This document shows, in pieces, positions 1 to 7,020 of a DNA stretch of 23,347 bases. How positions within the stretch are numbered: position 1 is the first letter of the stretch; each line of letters starts with the position of its first letter. Source of the DNA: an uncultured Amaricoccus sp. (GTDB lineage: Bacteria; Pseudomonadota; Alphaproteobacteria; Rhodobacterales; Rhodobacteraceae); the NCBI RefSeq assembly GCF_937858865.1, contig NZ_CALLYO010000353.1:1-23347 (forward strand), given 5' to 3'. Below the pieces are notes generated by a model that saw only the letters and a list, made by a program, of their open reading frames with translations, did no database searches and was not told the DNA's origin. The position numbers and the translations under genes were made by a program.

Positions 1-551
1 GCTGCGCCCGCAGGGAGTTCCGCAGGCTGTTGGCGTCGTATCCCTTGTCGGCGATGAGCCGTCTCGGCGCCGACCGGGTGGCCAGAAGGCTCGGTGCGGC
101 GGAGATGTCGGCGCTGTTCCCGGGTGTGAGCAGAAGCGCGACGGCGCGCCCGCATCCGTCTGTCAGGGCATGGATTTTCGTGGTCGGACCGCCACGCGAG
201 CGCCCGATGCCCTGAACCTTCGCCCCCCTTTTCCGCCCTGCGCCGAGCGATGCGCTCGGACGGCGGTCGAGTCGATGCTGATTTCCTCGCCGGGATCCGC
301 TCGAGCGACCAGTTCGGCGAAGATCCGCCCCCAGAGCCCGCGGCGGCTCCAGCGGTTGAAGCGATTGTAGACGCTGGTCGGCGGGCCATAAGCAGCAGGG
401 CAATCCTGCCACCGACAGCCCGATTGCAGCACATGCACGATCCCGCTGATCACGCGCCTATCATCGACCCGTCGCGCGCCGGGTTGGTTACACGGCAACA
501 GCGGCTCATCGCCGACCAAGCCCGATCCGAAAGCCAGAATACGCCTGCCAT
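1..551 (-). pseudogene. IS5-family transposase, frameshifted and cut by the window edge
   Basis: This is a DDE transposase of the IS5 family. The N-terminal part shows the conserved ARRVDDRRVISGIVHVLQSG and YGPPTSVYNRFNRW segments of the DUF4096 helix-turn-helix region. The first catalytic aspartate lies in ISIDSTAVRAH. The second half continues in the -1 frame as GIGRSRGGPTTKIHALTDG, then IADKGYDA with the second aspartate; the catalytic glutamate lies beyond base 1. The natural start appears to be the ATG at 551 (MAGVFWLSDRAWSAM). That frame is broken near 505-510, where one base seems to be missing between AWSAM and EPLLPCNQPG. This second break lies outside the usual frameshift site, so the copy is probably dead. 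Family assignment is secure; the deletion is inferred from how the reading frames fit the family. Confidence 0.8.
217..234 (-). other. Candidate -1 frameshift site (A4G6 run) in the transposase
   Basis: On the minus strand the run AAAAGGGGGG (232 to 223) lies exactly where the upstream transposase frame must pass into the -1 frame. Re-reading one G gives GGKGGAKVQGIGRSRGG, the sequence expected of the family. Two-frame transposases using frameshifting are known in the IS427 group. Either ribosomal slippage or transcriptional slippage on the G run would serve; the sequence does not tell which. Confidence 0.6.
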
Positions 552-629
552 CGTCCCTCCGGTTCATTTCCAGAAGGGAATCAGACACAACACGCTTCTT
601 CAACCGCTTGATTGAGTTTTGACCCTAGA

Positions 630-649
630 CGCTCACGCCCGCTCACGCC
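630..649. repeat. Perfect 10-base tandem duplication across the dhaL stop codon
   Basis: CGCTCACGCC occurs twice in a row, at 630-639 and 640-649. The dhaL stop (TCA on the plus strand, 643-645) lies in the second copy, so a second stop-like triplet lies just outside the gene. It adjoins the insertion-sequence boundary. Confidence 0.7.
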
Positions 650-1254
650 GGCGGCGCCAGCGCCTCCACGATCAGCGCCATGGCGAGCATGCCGGGATCG
701 TCCATGCCGTGGCTCTTCTCGGCGAAGATGCGGGCCCGCCCGACCGTCGCCGGCCGGTCGCGGAAATCGTCGAGCGCGCCCCGCACCGCCGCGCGGGCCA
801 CCTCGGCCGCCACGCCGGGGTCGGCGACGCCGTCGAGCGCCCGCGCCACCGCGTCGAGGCTGTCGAGCACCGTCTTGCCGCCGACCTCCGCCTTGCCGCG
901 CGCGATCATCGCATCCCGCGCCGCCGCGACGAGGCCCGCCAGCTCGGCCGTCTCGATCTCCGTCCGGCCCTTCGCAGCCTTCGCCATCGCCATCAGCCCG
1001 GTGGCGAGCAGCGTCCCGTAGGAGGAGCCGGAGGACCTGGTGAAGGCCTGCGCGCAGCGCAGCAGCGCCTGCCCGAGGTCGTCCGGCAGCTCTGGCCCCG
1101 CCTCGGCGACGAGCGCCATGCCGCGGGTCATGGTGACCCCGAGATCCCCGTCGCCGAGCGCCCCGTCCGCCGCGTTCAGCCGGTCCGCCTCCCGGTCCAT
1201 CGCCGCCCGGAGCCGCCCGATGGCGGCGGCCAGCGCCGCCCGGTCGATCGTCAT
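643..1254 (-). CDS. dhaL: Dihydroxyacetone kinase subunit DhaL-like, ADP/ATP-binding
   Basis: This is the nucleotide-binding subunit of a two-component dihydroxyacetone-type kinase. At 203 residues it is close to the family length of about 210. The magnesium/nucleotide signature is intact: D30, D35 and D37 in AADGALGDGDLGVTMTRG, at the same numbering as the aspartates of E. coli DhaL. The glycine-rich SSGSSYGT loop is also kept. It is the last gene of the minus-strand transport operon; its ATG overlaps the dhaK stop by 4 bases, implying translational coupling. No DhaM or other PTS partner is present, so whether phosphate comes from ATP or from a phosphotransferase chain cannot be decided here. 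The true substrate may be another alpha-hydroxyketone (for example a ketotetrose) rather than dihydroxyacetone. An insertion sequence ends 15-18 bases beyond the stop. Confidence 0.9.
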   Translation of the reverse strand: MTIDRAALAAAIGRLRAAMDREADRLNAADGALGDGDLGVTMTRGMALVAEAGPELPDDLGQALLRCAQAFTRSSGSSYGTLLATGLMAMAKAAKGRTEIETAELAGLVAAARDAMIARGKAEVGGKTVLDSLDAVARALDGVADPGVAAEVARAAVRGALDDFRDRPATVGRARIFAEKSHGMDDPGMLAMALIVEALAPPA

Positions 1255-2255
1255 CGGACGCTCCAGAAGGCGCAGTCGCAGGGCGCCCGGAGGTAGCCCT
1301 CGAGCTCCTCGTCGAGCCTGATCAGCGTGAAGGACACCCCGGCCATCTCCATCGAGGTCGCGTAGCGCCCGACCAGCGGCATGACGATCTCCGCCCCCGC
1401 CGCGTCGAGCCGCGCCTTCACCACACGGTAGAGAATGTAGAGCTCCTCCGGCGGCGTCGCCCCGAGGCTGTTGACCAGGATCGAGACCCGGTCGCCCCGC
1501 TCCACCGGCCGGTCGGCGAGCAGCCGGTCCATCAGCTCGCCCGCGATGGCGTCGGCGGGGCGCAGCTTGTCGCGCCAGACCCCAGGCTCGCCGTGGATCC
1601 CCATGCCCATCTCCATCTCGTCCTCGGCGATCTCGAAGGTCGGCCGCCCGGCCTGCGGCACGGTGCAGGGCGAGAGGGCGGCGCCGACCGAGCGGCAGGC
1701 GTCGGCCGCCTTCTGCGCCACGCGCGTCACGCCCTCGAGGTCGAGCCCGGCCTCGGCGGCGGCGCCGGCGATCTTGAAGGCATAGACCATCCCGGCGACG
1801 CCCCGCCGCTTCTCCCGCTCCTCCGGCCCGGCCGAGGCCACGTCGTCGGCGAGGAGCACGGTCGTGCAGCGGATGTCCTCGAACTCGACGAGATCCCCCG
1901 CCATGTCGAAGTTCATCACGTCGCCGCCATAGTTGCCGTAGAGCCTGAGCACCCCCGACCCCCGGTCGGCGGCGCGGATCGCGTCGGCCATCTGCTCGGC
2001 CGAGGGCGAGGCGAAGACGTCGCCGATGGCGCAGGCGTCGAGCAGCCCCGTCCCGACATAGCCGGTGAAGATCGGCAGATGCCCCGAGCCCCCGCCCGAG
2101 ACGATCCCGACCTTGCCCTCCGGCCCCGGCGTCGCGCGGGCGACCACCCGGTGGCTGTCGCCGTGCAGGCGGTAGAACTCGGGATGCGCGGCGACGAGCC
2201 CGTCGAGCATCTCGTCCACATAGTCGGCGGGGCGGTTCAGGATCTTCTTCATCAT
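1251..2255 (-). CDS. dhaK: Dihydroxyacetone kinase subunit DhaK-like, substrate-binding
   Basis: This 334-residue protein is the substrate-binding subunit of a DhaK/DhaL kinase, full length for the family (about 330-355). GGGSGH lies at residues 54-59, and YGNYGGDVMNF at about 106-116 forms the substrate pocket. His221 in GMGIHGEPG corresponds to the histidine that holds the carbonyl carbon of the ketone as a covalent hemiaminal. All pocket hallmarks are therefore present and the enzyme should be active on a short hydroxyketone. The start is ATG-ATG; the first overlaps the permease stop by 4 bases. Position in the operon, directly after the permeases and before DhaL, indicates that the imported compound or an early product is phosphorylated by this pair. 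Substrate identity is inferred only as a class. Confidence 0.92.
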   Translation of the reverse strand: MMKKILNRPADYVDEMLDGLVAAHPEFYRLHGDSHRVVARATPGPEGKVGIVSGGGSGHLPIFTGYVGTGLLDACAIGDVFASPSAEQMADAIRAADRGSGVLRLYGNYGGDVMNFDMAGDLVEFEDIRCTTVLLADDVASAGPEEREKRRGVAGMVYAFKIAGAAAEAGLDLEGVTRVAQKAADACRSVGAALSPCTVPQAGRPTFEIAEDEMEMGMGIHGEPGVWRDKLRPADAIAGELMDRLLADRPVERGDRVSILVNSLGATPPEELYILYRVVKARLDAAGAEIVMPLVGRYATSMEMAGVSFTLIRLDEELEGYLRAPCDCAFWSVR

Positions 2256-3277
2256 GTCTCCGTTCCGGGCGAGGGTTGCAGTCCGGGCTCGGCGCGGACG
2301 CGCGGCCGGGCCCGGAGCCGCGGCCAGCTGCCGGCGTTCACCACCATCACGACGAGGAGCAGCGCCCCCCAGATCAGCTCGCGGGCGAAGTTCGACACCC
2401 CGAGCATGTTGAGCCCGGAGGAGAGGAACTGCATCGACAGGACCGCCAGCACCACCCCGACGACCCGCCCGTAGCCGCCATAGGGGTTGACGCCGCCGAG
2501 CACCGCGATCAGCACCGCCAGCAGCAGATAGGACGAGCCGTAGTCCGCCTTGGCCGAATTCGCCCGGCTCATCACCACCAGCCCGGCGATGGCGGCGAGG
2601 ACCCCCGAGACGGCATAGACCCGGATGAGGAGGCGGGTGACGTCGACGCCGGCGAAATGCGCCGCCAGCGGGTTGGTGCCGTACATCTGCACCTTGAGCC
2701 CGAAGCCGGTGCGGGCCAGCACGAAGGCGAGCCCGCCGGCGAGGAGCGCGAAGAGAAGGAGCGGCACCGGCACGCCGGCGAGCGTCGCGTTGCCGAGCCA
2801 GGCGGCGGCCGCCGGGAAGCCCATCACCGCCGACCCGCCGGTCAGCGCGATGGCGATGCCGGTGAAGATGAGCCCCGAGCCGAGCGTCGCGAGGATCGCT
2901 GGCAGCCCGAAGACCGCGACCGCGACGCCGTTGAAGAGCCCGGCGACGAGCCCGATGCCCCCCGCCGCCGCGAGGGCGAGCGCCAGCCAGAGGACGGCGT
3001 CGGTCCCGGTCGTGCCGGTCGCGAAGCGGGTGAGGATCAGCGCCGCGACGATCGCCGAGAGGTTGGCGATGCCGACCACCGAGAGGTCGATGCCGCCCGT
3101 CAGCATGGTGATGGTCATGGCCAGCGCGAGGATGGCGAACTCGGGGAACTGGAACGCCATCGAGGTGACGTTCTGCACCGAGAGGAAGCGGTCGGGGGCG
3201 AGGAACGACATGCCGGCGAAGATCACCAGCGTGATGACGGCGAGGCGGCCCTCCGGCGCGGCGAGCAGGCGCTTCAT
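2252..3277 (-). CDS. Sugar ABC transporter permease (RbsC/LsrD type), second
   Basis: This is an inner-membrane permease of the ribose/AI-2-type carbohydrate ABC family (BPD_transp_2 fold), 341 residues. It consists of repeated hydrophobic helices from residue 15 onward. It has the family hallmarks TGGIDLSVVGIANLSA near residue 70, GLPAILATLGSG near 140, and LGGVNPYGGYGRVVG near 270. The ATG at 3277 was chosen because it overlaps the stop of the previous permease by 4 bases and the MKRLL start precedes the first helix properly. It probably pairs with the other permease as a heterodimer. The C-terminal tail (PRLRARPRVRAEPGLQ) is basic and cytoplasmic. Substrate specificity cannot be read from the permease itself. 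Confidence 0.9.
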   Translation of the reverse strand: MKRLLAAPEGRLAVITLVIFAGMSFLAPDRFLSVQNVTSMAFQFPEFAILALAMTITMLTGGIDLSVVGIANLSAIVAALILTRFATGTTGTDAVLWLALALAAAGGIGLVAGLFNGVAVAVFGLPAILATLGSGLIFTGIAIALTGGSAVMGFPAAAAWLGNATLAGVPVPLLLFALLAGGLAFVLARTGFGLKVQMYGTNPLAAHFAGVDVTRLLIRVYAVSGVLAAIAGLVVMSRANSAKADYGSSYLLLAVLIAVLGGVNPYGGYGRVVGVVLAVLSMQFLSSGLNMLGVSNFARELIWGALLLVVMVVNAGSWPRLRARPRVRAEPGLQPSPGTET

Positions 3278-4260
3278 GCTGCCCTCGCCGCGGCGCGCTT
3301 GGCCTGCCAGGCGGGCAGGCCGGTGCCGATCAGGATGAGGATGCCGATGGCGACCGACTGCCAGGTCGAGGGGATGCCGAGGACGATCAGCGAGTTCCTG
3401 ACCAGCACGATCAGCGCCACCCCGAGCAGCGTGCCGGTCAGCGTCCCGTAGCCGCCGGCCAGCCGCGCGCCCCCGAGCACCACGGCGGCGATCACCGAGA
3501 GCTCGAGCCCGACGAGGTCGAACGGATTGGCCACCCGCGCCATCGAGGCATGGATGATCCCGGCCAGCCCCGCCATCGTCCCGACATAGACATAGACGAA
3601 GAACTGCGTCGCCCGGACCGGGATGCCGATGCGCCGCGCGCTCTCCATCGAGCCGCCCATGGCGAAGATCGCCCGCCCGAGCATCGTGCGGTAGAGGATC
3701 GTCCAGGTGACGACCACCACCCCGACGAGGAAGGCGAAGGCCCAGGGCAGCGAGTAGAAGGAGCCGTCGGCGTTCGTCCCCCGCACCATCATCAGCCGCG
3801 AGAAGTCGCGCATCCCCGGCGGCAGGTTGGAGATGAGCTTCGAGCCGACGAAGGTGAGCAGGAAGCCGCGGAAGATCGAGAGGGTGCCGAGGGTGACGAT
3901 CAGCGTCGGCAGCCCGAAGCCGGCGATGAAGAGCCCGTTGAAGGCGCCGAGCAGCGCCCCGATCGCCATGGCGACGAGGAAGGCCGCCCACCAGGGCAGG
4001 CCCGGCGCCCAGTTCACCAGCAGGAGCGTCGTCGTGTACATGGCGAAGGCGGCGACGGCGGTGAAGCTCACGTCGATGCCGCCCGAGACCAGGACCAGCA
4101 TCGCCCCCACCGCGAAGATGCCGAGCACGATCCCGCCGCGCAGCAGGTCGGTCAGCGTCGGCATGGAGAGAAAGCCCGGGTCGACGACGGCGGCGATGGC
4201 GCAGAAGGCGAGGATGACGCCGGCGACCAGGGTCTCGTTGCGGGTGAGGTCGAGCTTCAT
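3274..4260 (-). CDS. Sugar ABC transporter permease (RbsC/LsrC type), first
   Basis: This 328-residue membrane protein belongs to the same BPD_transp_2 family as the next gene. Its hallmarks are VSGGIDVSFTAVAAFAMY near residue 60, FGLPTLIVTLGTLSIFRG near 120, and LGGARLAGGYGTLTGTLLG near 270. A long loop (residues about 135-170, with GMRDFSRLMMVRGTNADG) lies on the periplasmic side in family models. The ATG at 4260 overlaps the ATPase stop by 4 bases, and its own stop overlaps the next permease start by 4 bases, so ATPase, both permeases and DhaKL form one tightly coupled translational unit. The two permeases are clearly diverged from each other, as expected for an old heterodimer rather than a recent duplication. 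Confidence 0.9.
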   Translation of the reverse strand: MKLDLTRNETLVAGVILAFCAIAAVVDPGFLSMPTLTDLLRGGIVLGIFAVGAMLVLVSGGIDVSFTAVAAFAMYTTTLLLVNWAPGLPWWAAFLVAMAIGALLGAFNGLFIAGFGLPTLIVTLGTLSIFRGFLLTFVGSKLISNLPPGMRDFSRLMMVRGTNADGSFYSLPWAFAFLVGVVVVTWTILYRTMLGRAIFAMGGSMESARRIGIPVRATQFFVYVYVGTMAGLAGIIHASMARVANPFDLVGLELSVIAAVVLGGARLAGGYGTLTGTLLGVALIVLVRNSLIVLGIPSTWQSVAIGILILIGTGLPAWQAKRAAARAA

Positions 4261-5750
4261 GAGGCGAGCCTGTGGGCGAGATCGGCCTCGCTCGTGGCGG
4301 TGCCGGGCAGGTCGTCGGTGATGCGCCCCTCCTTCATCACCAGGATGCGGTGGCAGGTGGCGAGGAGCTCGGGCAGGTCGTCGGAGATCACCACGACGCC
4401 GAGGCCGCGCCCGGCGAGGTCGCGGATGATGCCGTGGATCTCGGCCTTCGAGCCGACGTCCACCCCGACCGTCGGCCCGTTGAGCAGCAGCATCCTCGGC
4501 CCGCGCGCCAGCCAGCGGGCCAGCACCACCCGCTGCTGGTTGCCGCCCGAGAGCGAGCGGACCGGCGCCGCCGGGTCGGGCGCCTTGACCGCGAGGCGGC
4601 GCAGCCACTCCTCCGCCTCGCGCCAGAGGCCGGCGACGTCGAGGAGCGGCCCCTGCGCATGCGCCTCGAGCCGGCCGATGCCGACGTTGCGGAGGATCGA
4701 CTGGGTGAGGAACAGCCCCTCGGTCAGCCGGTCCTCCGGGACGTAGCCGATCCCGGCCGCGGCGGCGGCGAGCGGGTCGCCGAGCGGCACCTCGCGGCCG
4801 TCGAGCGTGACGCGGCCCGCGTCCGGGGCGACGAGCCCGAAGAGCGCCTTGGCGAGCGGGGTGCGGCCCGAGCCGAGCAGGCCGGCGATGCCGAGCACCT
4901 CGCCGGCGTGGAGCTCGAAGCCGATGTCGGCGAAGGCGCCGGCCTTGGAGAGGCCGCGCACCTCGAGGAGCCGCGGCGCGCCGTCGGCGAGCGGCGAGGG
5001 CAGCGCCTCGGCCACGTCGCGCCCGGTCATGTGCCGGGCGAGCGAGGCGGCATCGAACTCGCCCGCCGGCCCCTCGGCGACCTTGCGGCCGTTCCTGAGC
5101 ACCACGACGTGCTCGCAGACCTCCAGCACCTCGGCGAGCTTGTGGCTGACGAAGAGGACGGCGACCCCGTCGGCCTTCAGCCGGCGGATGATGCCGAGCA
5201 GCACCCGCACCTCCCGCTCGGTCAGCGCGGTCGTCGGCTCGTCCATGATGATGAGCCGGGCGTCCGAGGCGAGCGCGCGGCAGATGGCGACGAGCTGCTT
5301 GTGGGCGACCGAGAGCGTCTCGACGCGCGCGTCGAGCGGGATGTCGACCCCGACCCGCTCGAGGGTCCGCGCCGCGAGCGCCCGCACCCGCCCGCGGTCG
5401 ACCAGCCGGTGGCCGGCGTGGAGCTCGGCGCTGAAGCCGATGTTCTCGGCCACCGAGAGGTTCGGGAAGAGCGAGAAGTCCTGGAAGATCACCATGATCC
5501 CCGCCCCCGCCGACTGGCGCGGGGTGAGCCGCGCGAAGCTCTCGCCGGCGACGGTGATGCTCGCCTCGTCCGGCTCCTCGGCGCCGGCGAGGATCTTGAT
5601 CAGCGTCGACTTGCCGCTGCCGTTCTCGCCGGCCAGCGACACCGCCTCGCCCTCGCGGATCGCGAAGCCGACGCCGTCGAGGGCGCGGATCCCGGCGTAG
5701 GTCTTCGTCACGCCCCGCATGACGATGAGGGGCTCGTCCGCCGCCGTCAT
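4257..5750 (-). CDS. Sugar ABC transporter ATP-binding protein, two NBDs (RbsA/MglA type)
   Basis: This is the energy-coupling ATPase of the importer, with two tandem nucleotide-binding domains (497 residues). The first has Walker A GENGSGKST, Walker B LIIMDEPTTAL and a divergent signature, LSVAHKQLV. The second has a degenerate Walker A (GLLGSGRTPL), a good signature (LSGGNQQRVVLARWL), and LLLNGPTVGVDVG where LILDEPTRGVDVG is usual, so the Walker B aspartate and the catalytic glutamate are both replaced. One working ATP site per protein is therefore likely. The start is uncertain: ATG at 5750 (MTAADEPL) is used here, but a GTG at 5762 in the same frame would add four residues. No strong ribosome-binding site precedes either. 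The gene is separated from the binding-protein gene by a hairpin and short repeats. Confidence 0.9.
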   Translation of the reverse strand: MTAADEPLIVMRGVTKTYAGIRALDGVGFAIREGEAVSLAGENGSGKSTLIKILAGAEEPDEASITVAGESFARLTPRQSAGAGIMVIFQDFSLFPNLSVAENIGFSAELHAGHRLVDRGRVRALAARTLERVGVDIPLDARVETLSVAHKQLVAICRALASDARLIIMDEPTTALTEREVRVLLGIIRRLKADGVAVLFVSHKLAEVLEVCEHVVVLRNGRKVAEGPAGEFDAASLARHMTGRDVAEALPSPLADGAPRLLEVRGLSKAGAFADIGFELHAGEVLGIAGLLGSGRTPLAKALFGLVAPDAGRVTLDGREVPLGDPLAAAAAGIGYVPEDRLTEGLFLTQSILRNVGIGRLEAHAQGPLLDVAGLWREAEEWLRRLAVKAPDPAAPVRSLSGGNQQRVVLARWLARGPRMLLLNGPTVGVDVGSKAEIHGIIRDLAGRGLGVVVISDDLPELLATCHRILVMKEGRITDDLPGTATSEADLAHRLAS

Positions 5751-5770
5751 GGGCGGCCGCACCCCGCCGG

Positions 5771-5838
5771 CGTCAACCTTCCGTCAACGACCACCCATAT
5801 GCTTTCCATACGCATTCCATATGCGTTCCATACGCGAT
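5771..5838. repeat. 11-base-period repeat array upstream of the ABC ATPase gene
   Basis: Four units start at 5795, 5806, 5817 and 5828: CCATATGCTTT, CCATACGCATT, CCATATGCGTT, CCATACGCGAT, consensus CCATAYGCNTT. Next to them CGTCAAC occurs at 5771 and 5782, also 11 bases apart. The array lies in the spacer between the binding-protein and ATPase genes, 20-90 bases before the ATPase start. A period of about one helical turn would put one protein-contact face on the same side of the DNA, so an operator or internal regulatory site is plausible. No known regulator is recognised. Confidence 0.65.
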
Positions 5839-5890
5839 TTTTGCAGCCTTTTCAGCGGCATGCGCCGGAACCGGGCGCCATCCCGCGATT

Positions 5891-5918
5891 CCGGCCCCGG
5901 AAGCGCTCCCGGGGCCGG
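5891..5918 (-). terminator. Strong hairpin just after the binding-protein gene
   Basis: CCGGCCCCGG (5891-5900) pairs perfectly with CCGGGGCCGG (5909-5918) around an 8-base loop. It begins 7 bases beyond the binding-protein stop, reading on the minus strand. No run of U follows, so it is more likely an mRNA-stabilising or partial-termination structure than a full terminator. Such structures are common after binding-protein genes, which need more product than the membrane subunits. Confidence 0.6.
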
Positions 5919-5925
5919 CGGCGGG

Positions 5926-6909
5926 TCAGAAGGGATAGTCGGCCATATTGTCCTTGTCGACGTTCACCCAGGCCTGGCCGTAGATCACCTTGCCGTCGAT
6001 CTTGACGTTCTCGTAGCCCTCGAGCCCGAGATCCATCCCGTCCGTCACCTCCTCGCCGCCCATCACCATGCTGGCGAGCTTGTTCATCGCGTAGCCGGCG
6101 AGCGAAGGATCCCAGAAGCCGATCCCGTCGACCGCGCCGGTCTCGAGATACTGCCCCGCGATCGAGGGCAGCGAGGTCCCGATCACGCAGGTCTGATCCT
6201 CGAGCCCCCGCTCCTCGATCGCGAGCCCGATCCCCGCCACGTCGGTCGAGGCAGACCCTTGGAATCCCTTGACATTCGGGAACGCCCGCAGCACCTCCTG
6301 CGCCTTGGCATAGGCGTTCTGCTGATCGTCGAAGGTCTCGTTCTTGTCCCCGACCAGCGTCATGTTCGGGTACTTCTCCTTCTGGTAGGCGATCGCCCCG
6401 TCGACCCACTGGTTATGCGTCTGCGAGGTCAGCGACCCGACGAAGACCGCATACTCGCCCTCGCCCCCCATGCACGTCGCCAGCCGCTCCATCAGGTTCG
6501 CCCCGAAGGCCTCGTTCTGGAACGCCTCGATGTCCCAGTTGGTATTCTGCTGTGCCGCCGCCTCGTGGGTGATGACGGTGATCCCCTGCCCCATCGCCTT
6601 GCCCAGCACCGGCTCCAGCGCCTCCGGCGACATCGGCACCACGGCGAGCGCGTTCACCCCCTGGGCGATCATGTCCTCGATCAGCGCCACCTGCTGCTGC
6701 GGATCCGCCTGCGCCGGCCCCACCAGGAAGGCGTCCGCCCCGGTATCGGCGGCGTACTGCTTCACCCCTTCCTCCATGCGGTTGAACCACTGGATGCCGG
6801 CGATCTTCACCACGGTCGCGATCTTCGGCTTGTCCTGGGCCACCAGCGGCGCCGCCAGCGCGGCGCCGGCCACGGCCGTGCAGGCGAGAAGCTTCAGTCC
6901 GGTCTTCAT
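5926..6909 (-). CDS. Periplasmic sugar-binding protein of the ABC importer
   Basis: This is a periplasmic binding protein of the ribose/rhamnose/AI-2 class (Peripla_BP_4 fold), 327 residues. The start [19 protein letters not shown] opens a Sec signal peptide with cleavage likely near residues 22-26. Mature features include [52 protein letters not shown] and a central [15 protein letters not shown]. The ATG at 6909 is preceded by GGGAGGA at 7 bases, which decides the start over upstream in-frame codons. As first gene of the minus-strand operon it defines what is imported, but sequence does not give the ligand. Short sugars, polyols, hydroxyketones or AI-2-like compounds are all compatible; the kinase downstream favours a small ketose or hydroxyketone. 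Confidence 0.9.
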   Translation of the reverse strand: MKTGLKLLACTAVAGAALAAPLVAQDKPKIATVVKIAGIQWFNRMEEGVKQYAADTGADAFLVGPAQADPQQQVALIEDMIAQGVNALAVVPMSPEALEPVLGKAMGQGITVITHEAAAQQNTNWDIEAFQNEAFGANLMERLATCMGGEGEYAVFVGSLTSQTHNQWVDGAIAYQKEKYPNMTLVGDKNETFDDQQNAYAKAQEVLRAFPNVKGFQGSASTDVAGIGLAIEERGLEDQTCVIGTSLPSIAGQYLETGAVDGIGFWDPSLAGYAMNKLASMVMGGEEVTDGMDLGLEGYENVKIDGKVIYGQAWVNVDKDNMADYPF

Positions 6910-6928
6910 TGCAGGTCCTCCCGTCGGT

Positions 6929-6945
6929 CCCCGCATCCCGCGGGG
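6929..6945 (-). promoter_or_regulatory. Small leader hairpin before the binding-protein gene
   Basis: CCCCGC (6929-6934) and GCGGGG (6940-6945) form a 6-base stem with a 5-base loop in what would be the 5' untranslated RNA of the minus-strand operon, about 20 bases before the start codon. Significance is uncertain in GC-rich DNA. Confidence 0.35.
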
Positions 6946-6961
6946 TTGCTGATCTCAAGGC

Positions 6962-6998
6962 ACTATAGGCGGAACGAGGCGCCTTTCCAGCACTGGAA
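6962..6998 (-). promoter_or_regulatory. Divergent promoter region with palindrome TTCCAG-CA-CTGGAA
   Basis: The perfect inverted repeat TTCCAG (6985-6990), CA, CTGGAA (6993-6998) lies in the spacer between the importer operon and acoA. On the minus strand a TATAGT box (6967-6962) has CTGGAA (6990-6985) 17 bases upstream as a weak -35, so the palindrome would overlap the importer promoter. It also lies 22 bases before the acoA start, so one regulator could control both arms. No regulator gene is in the window. Confidence 0.5.
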
Positions 6999-7020
6999 TC
7001 TCGCCGCCTCCTGGTGACAA

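Larger units (their letters stand above)
1..628 (-). mobile_element. IS5-family (IS427-like) insertion sequence, one end only
   Basis: This stretch encodes an IS5-type DDE transposase on the minus strand, and its transposase-start end lies inside the window. The other end is beyond base 1. The likely boundary is the GTTTTGACCCTAG tract ending at 628, which reads CTAGGGTCAAAAC inward from the host side. CTAG-like sites are typical targets of the IS5/IS427 groups. Host sequence (the end of dhaL) begins almost at once. The exact terminal inverted repeat cannot be confirmed because the partner end is not visible. Confidence 0.8.

Noticed and set aside
2276..6005. Very long open frames on the plus strand opposite the transporter genes
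   Set aside because: They are rich in Arg, Asp, Glu, Gly and Pro without any family motif, as expected for the complement of GC-rich coding sequence; the minus-strand genes have clear motifs and tight overlaps.
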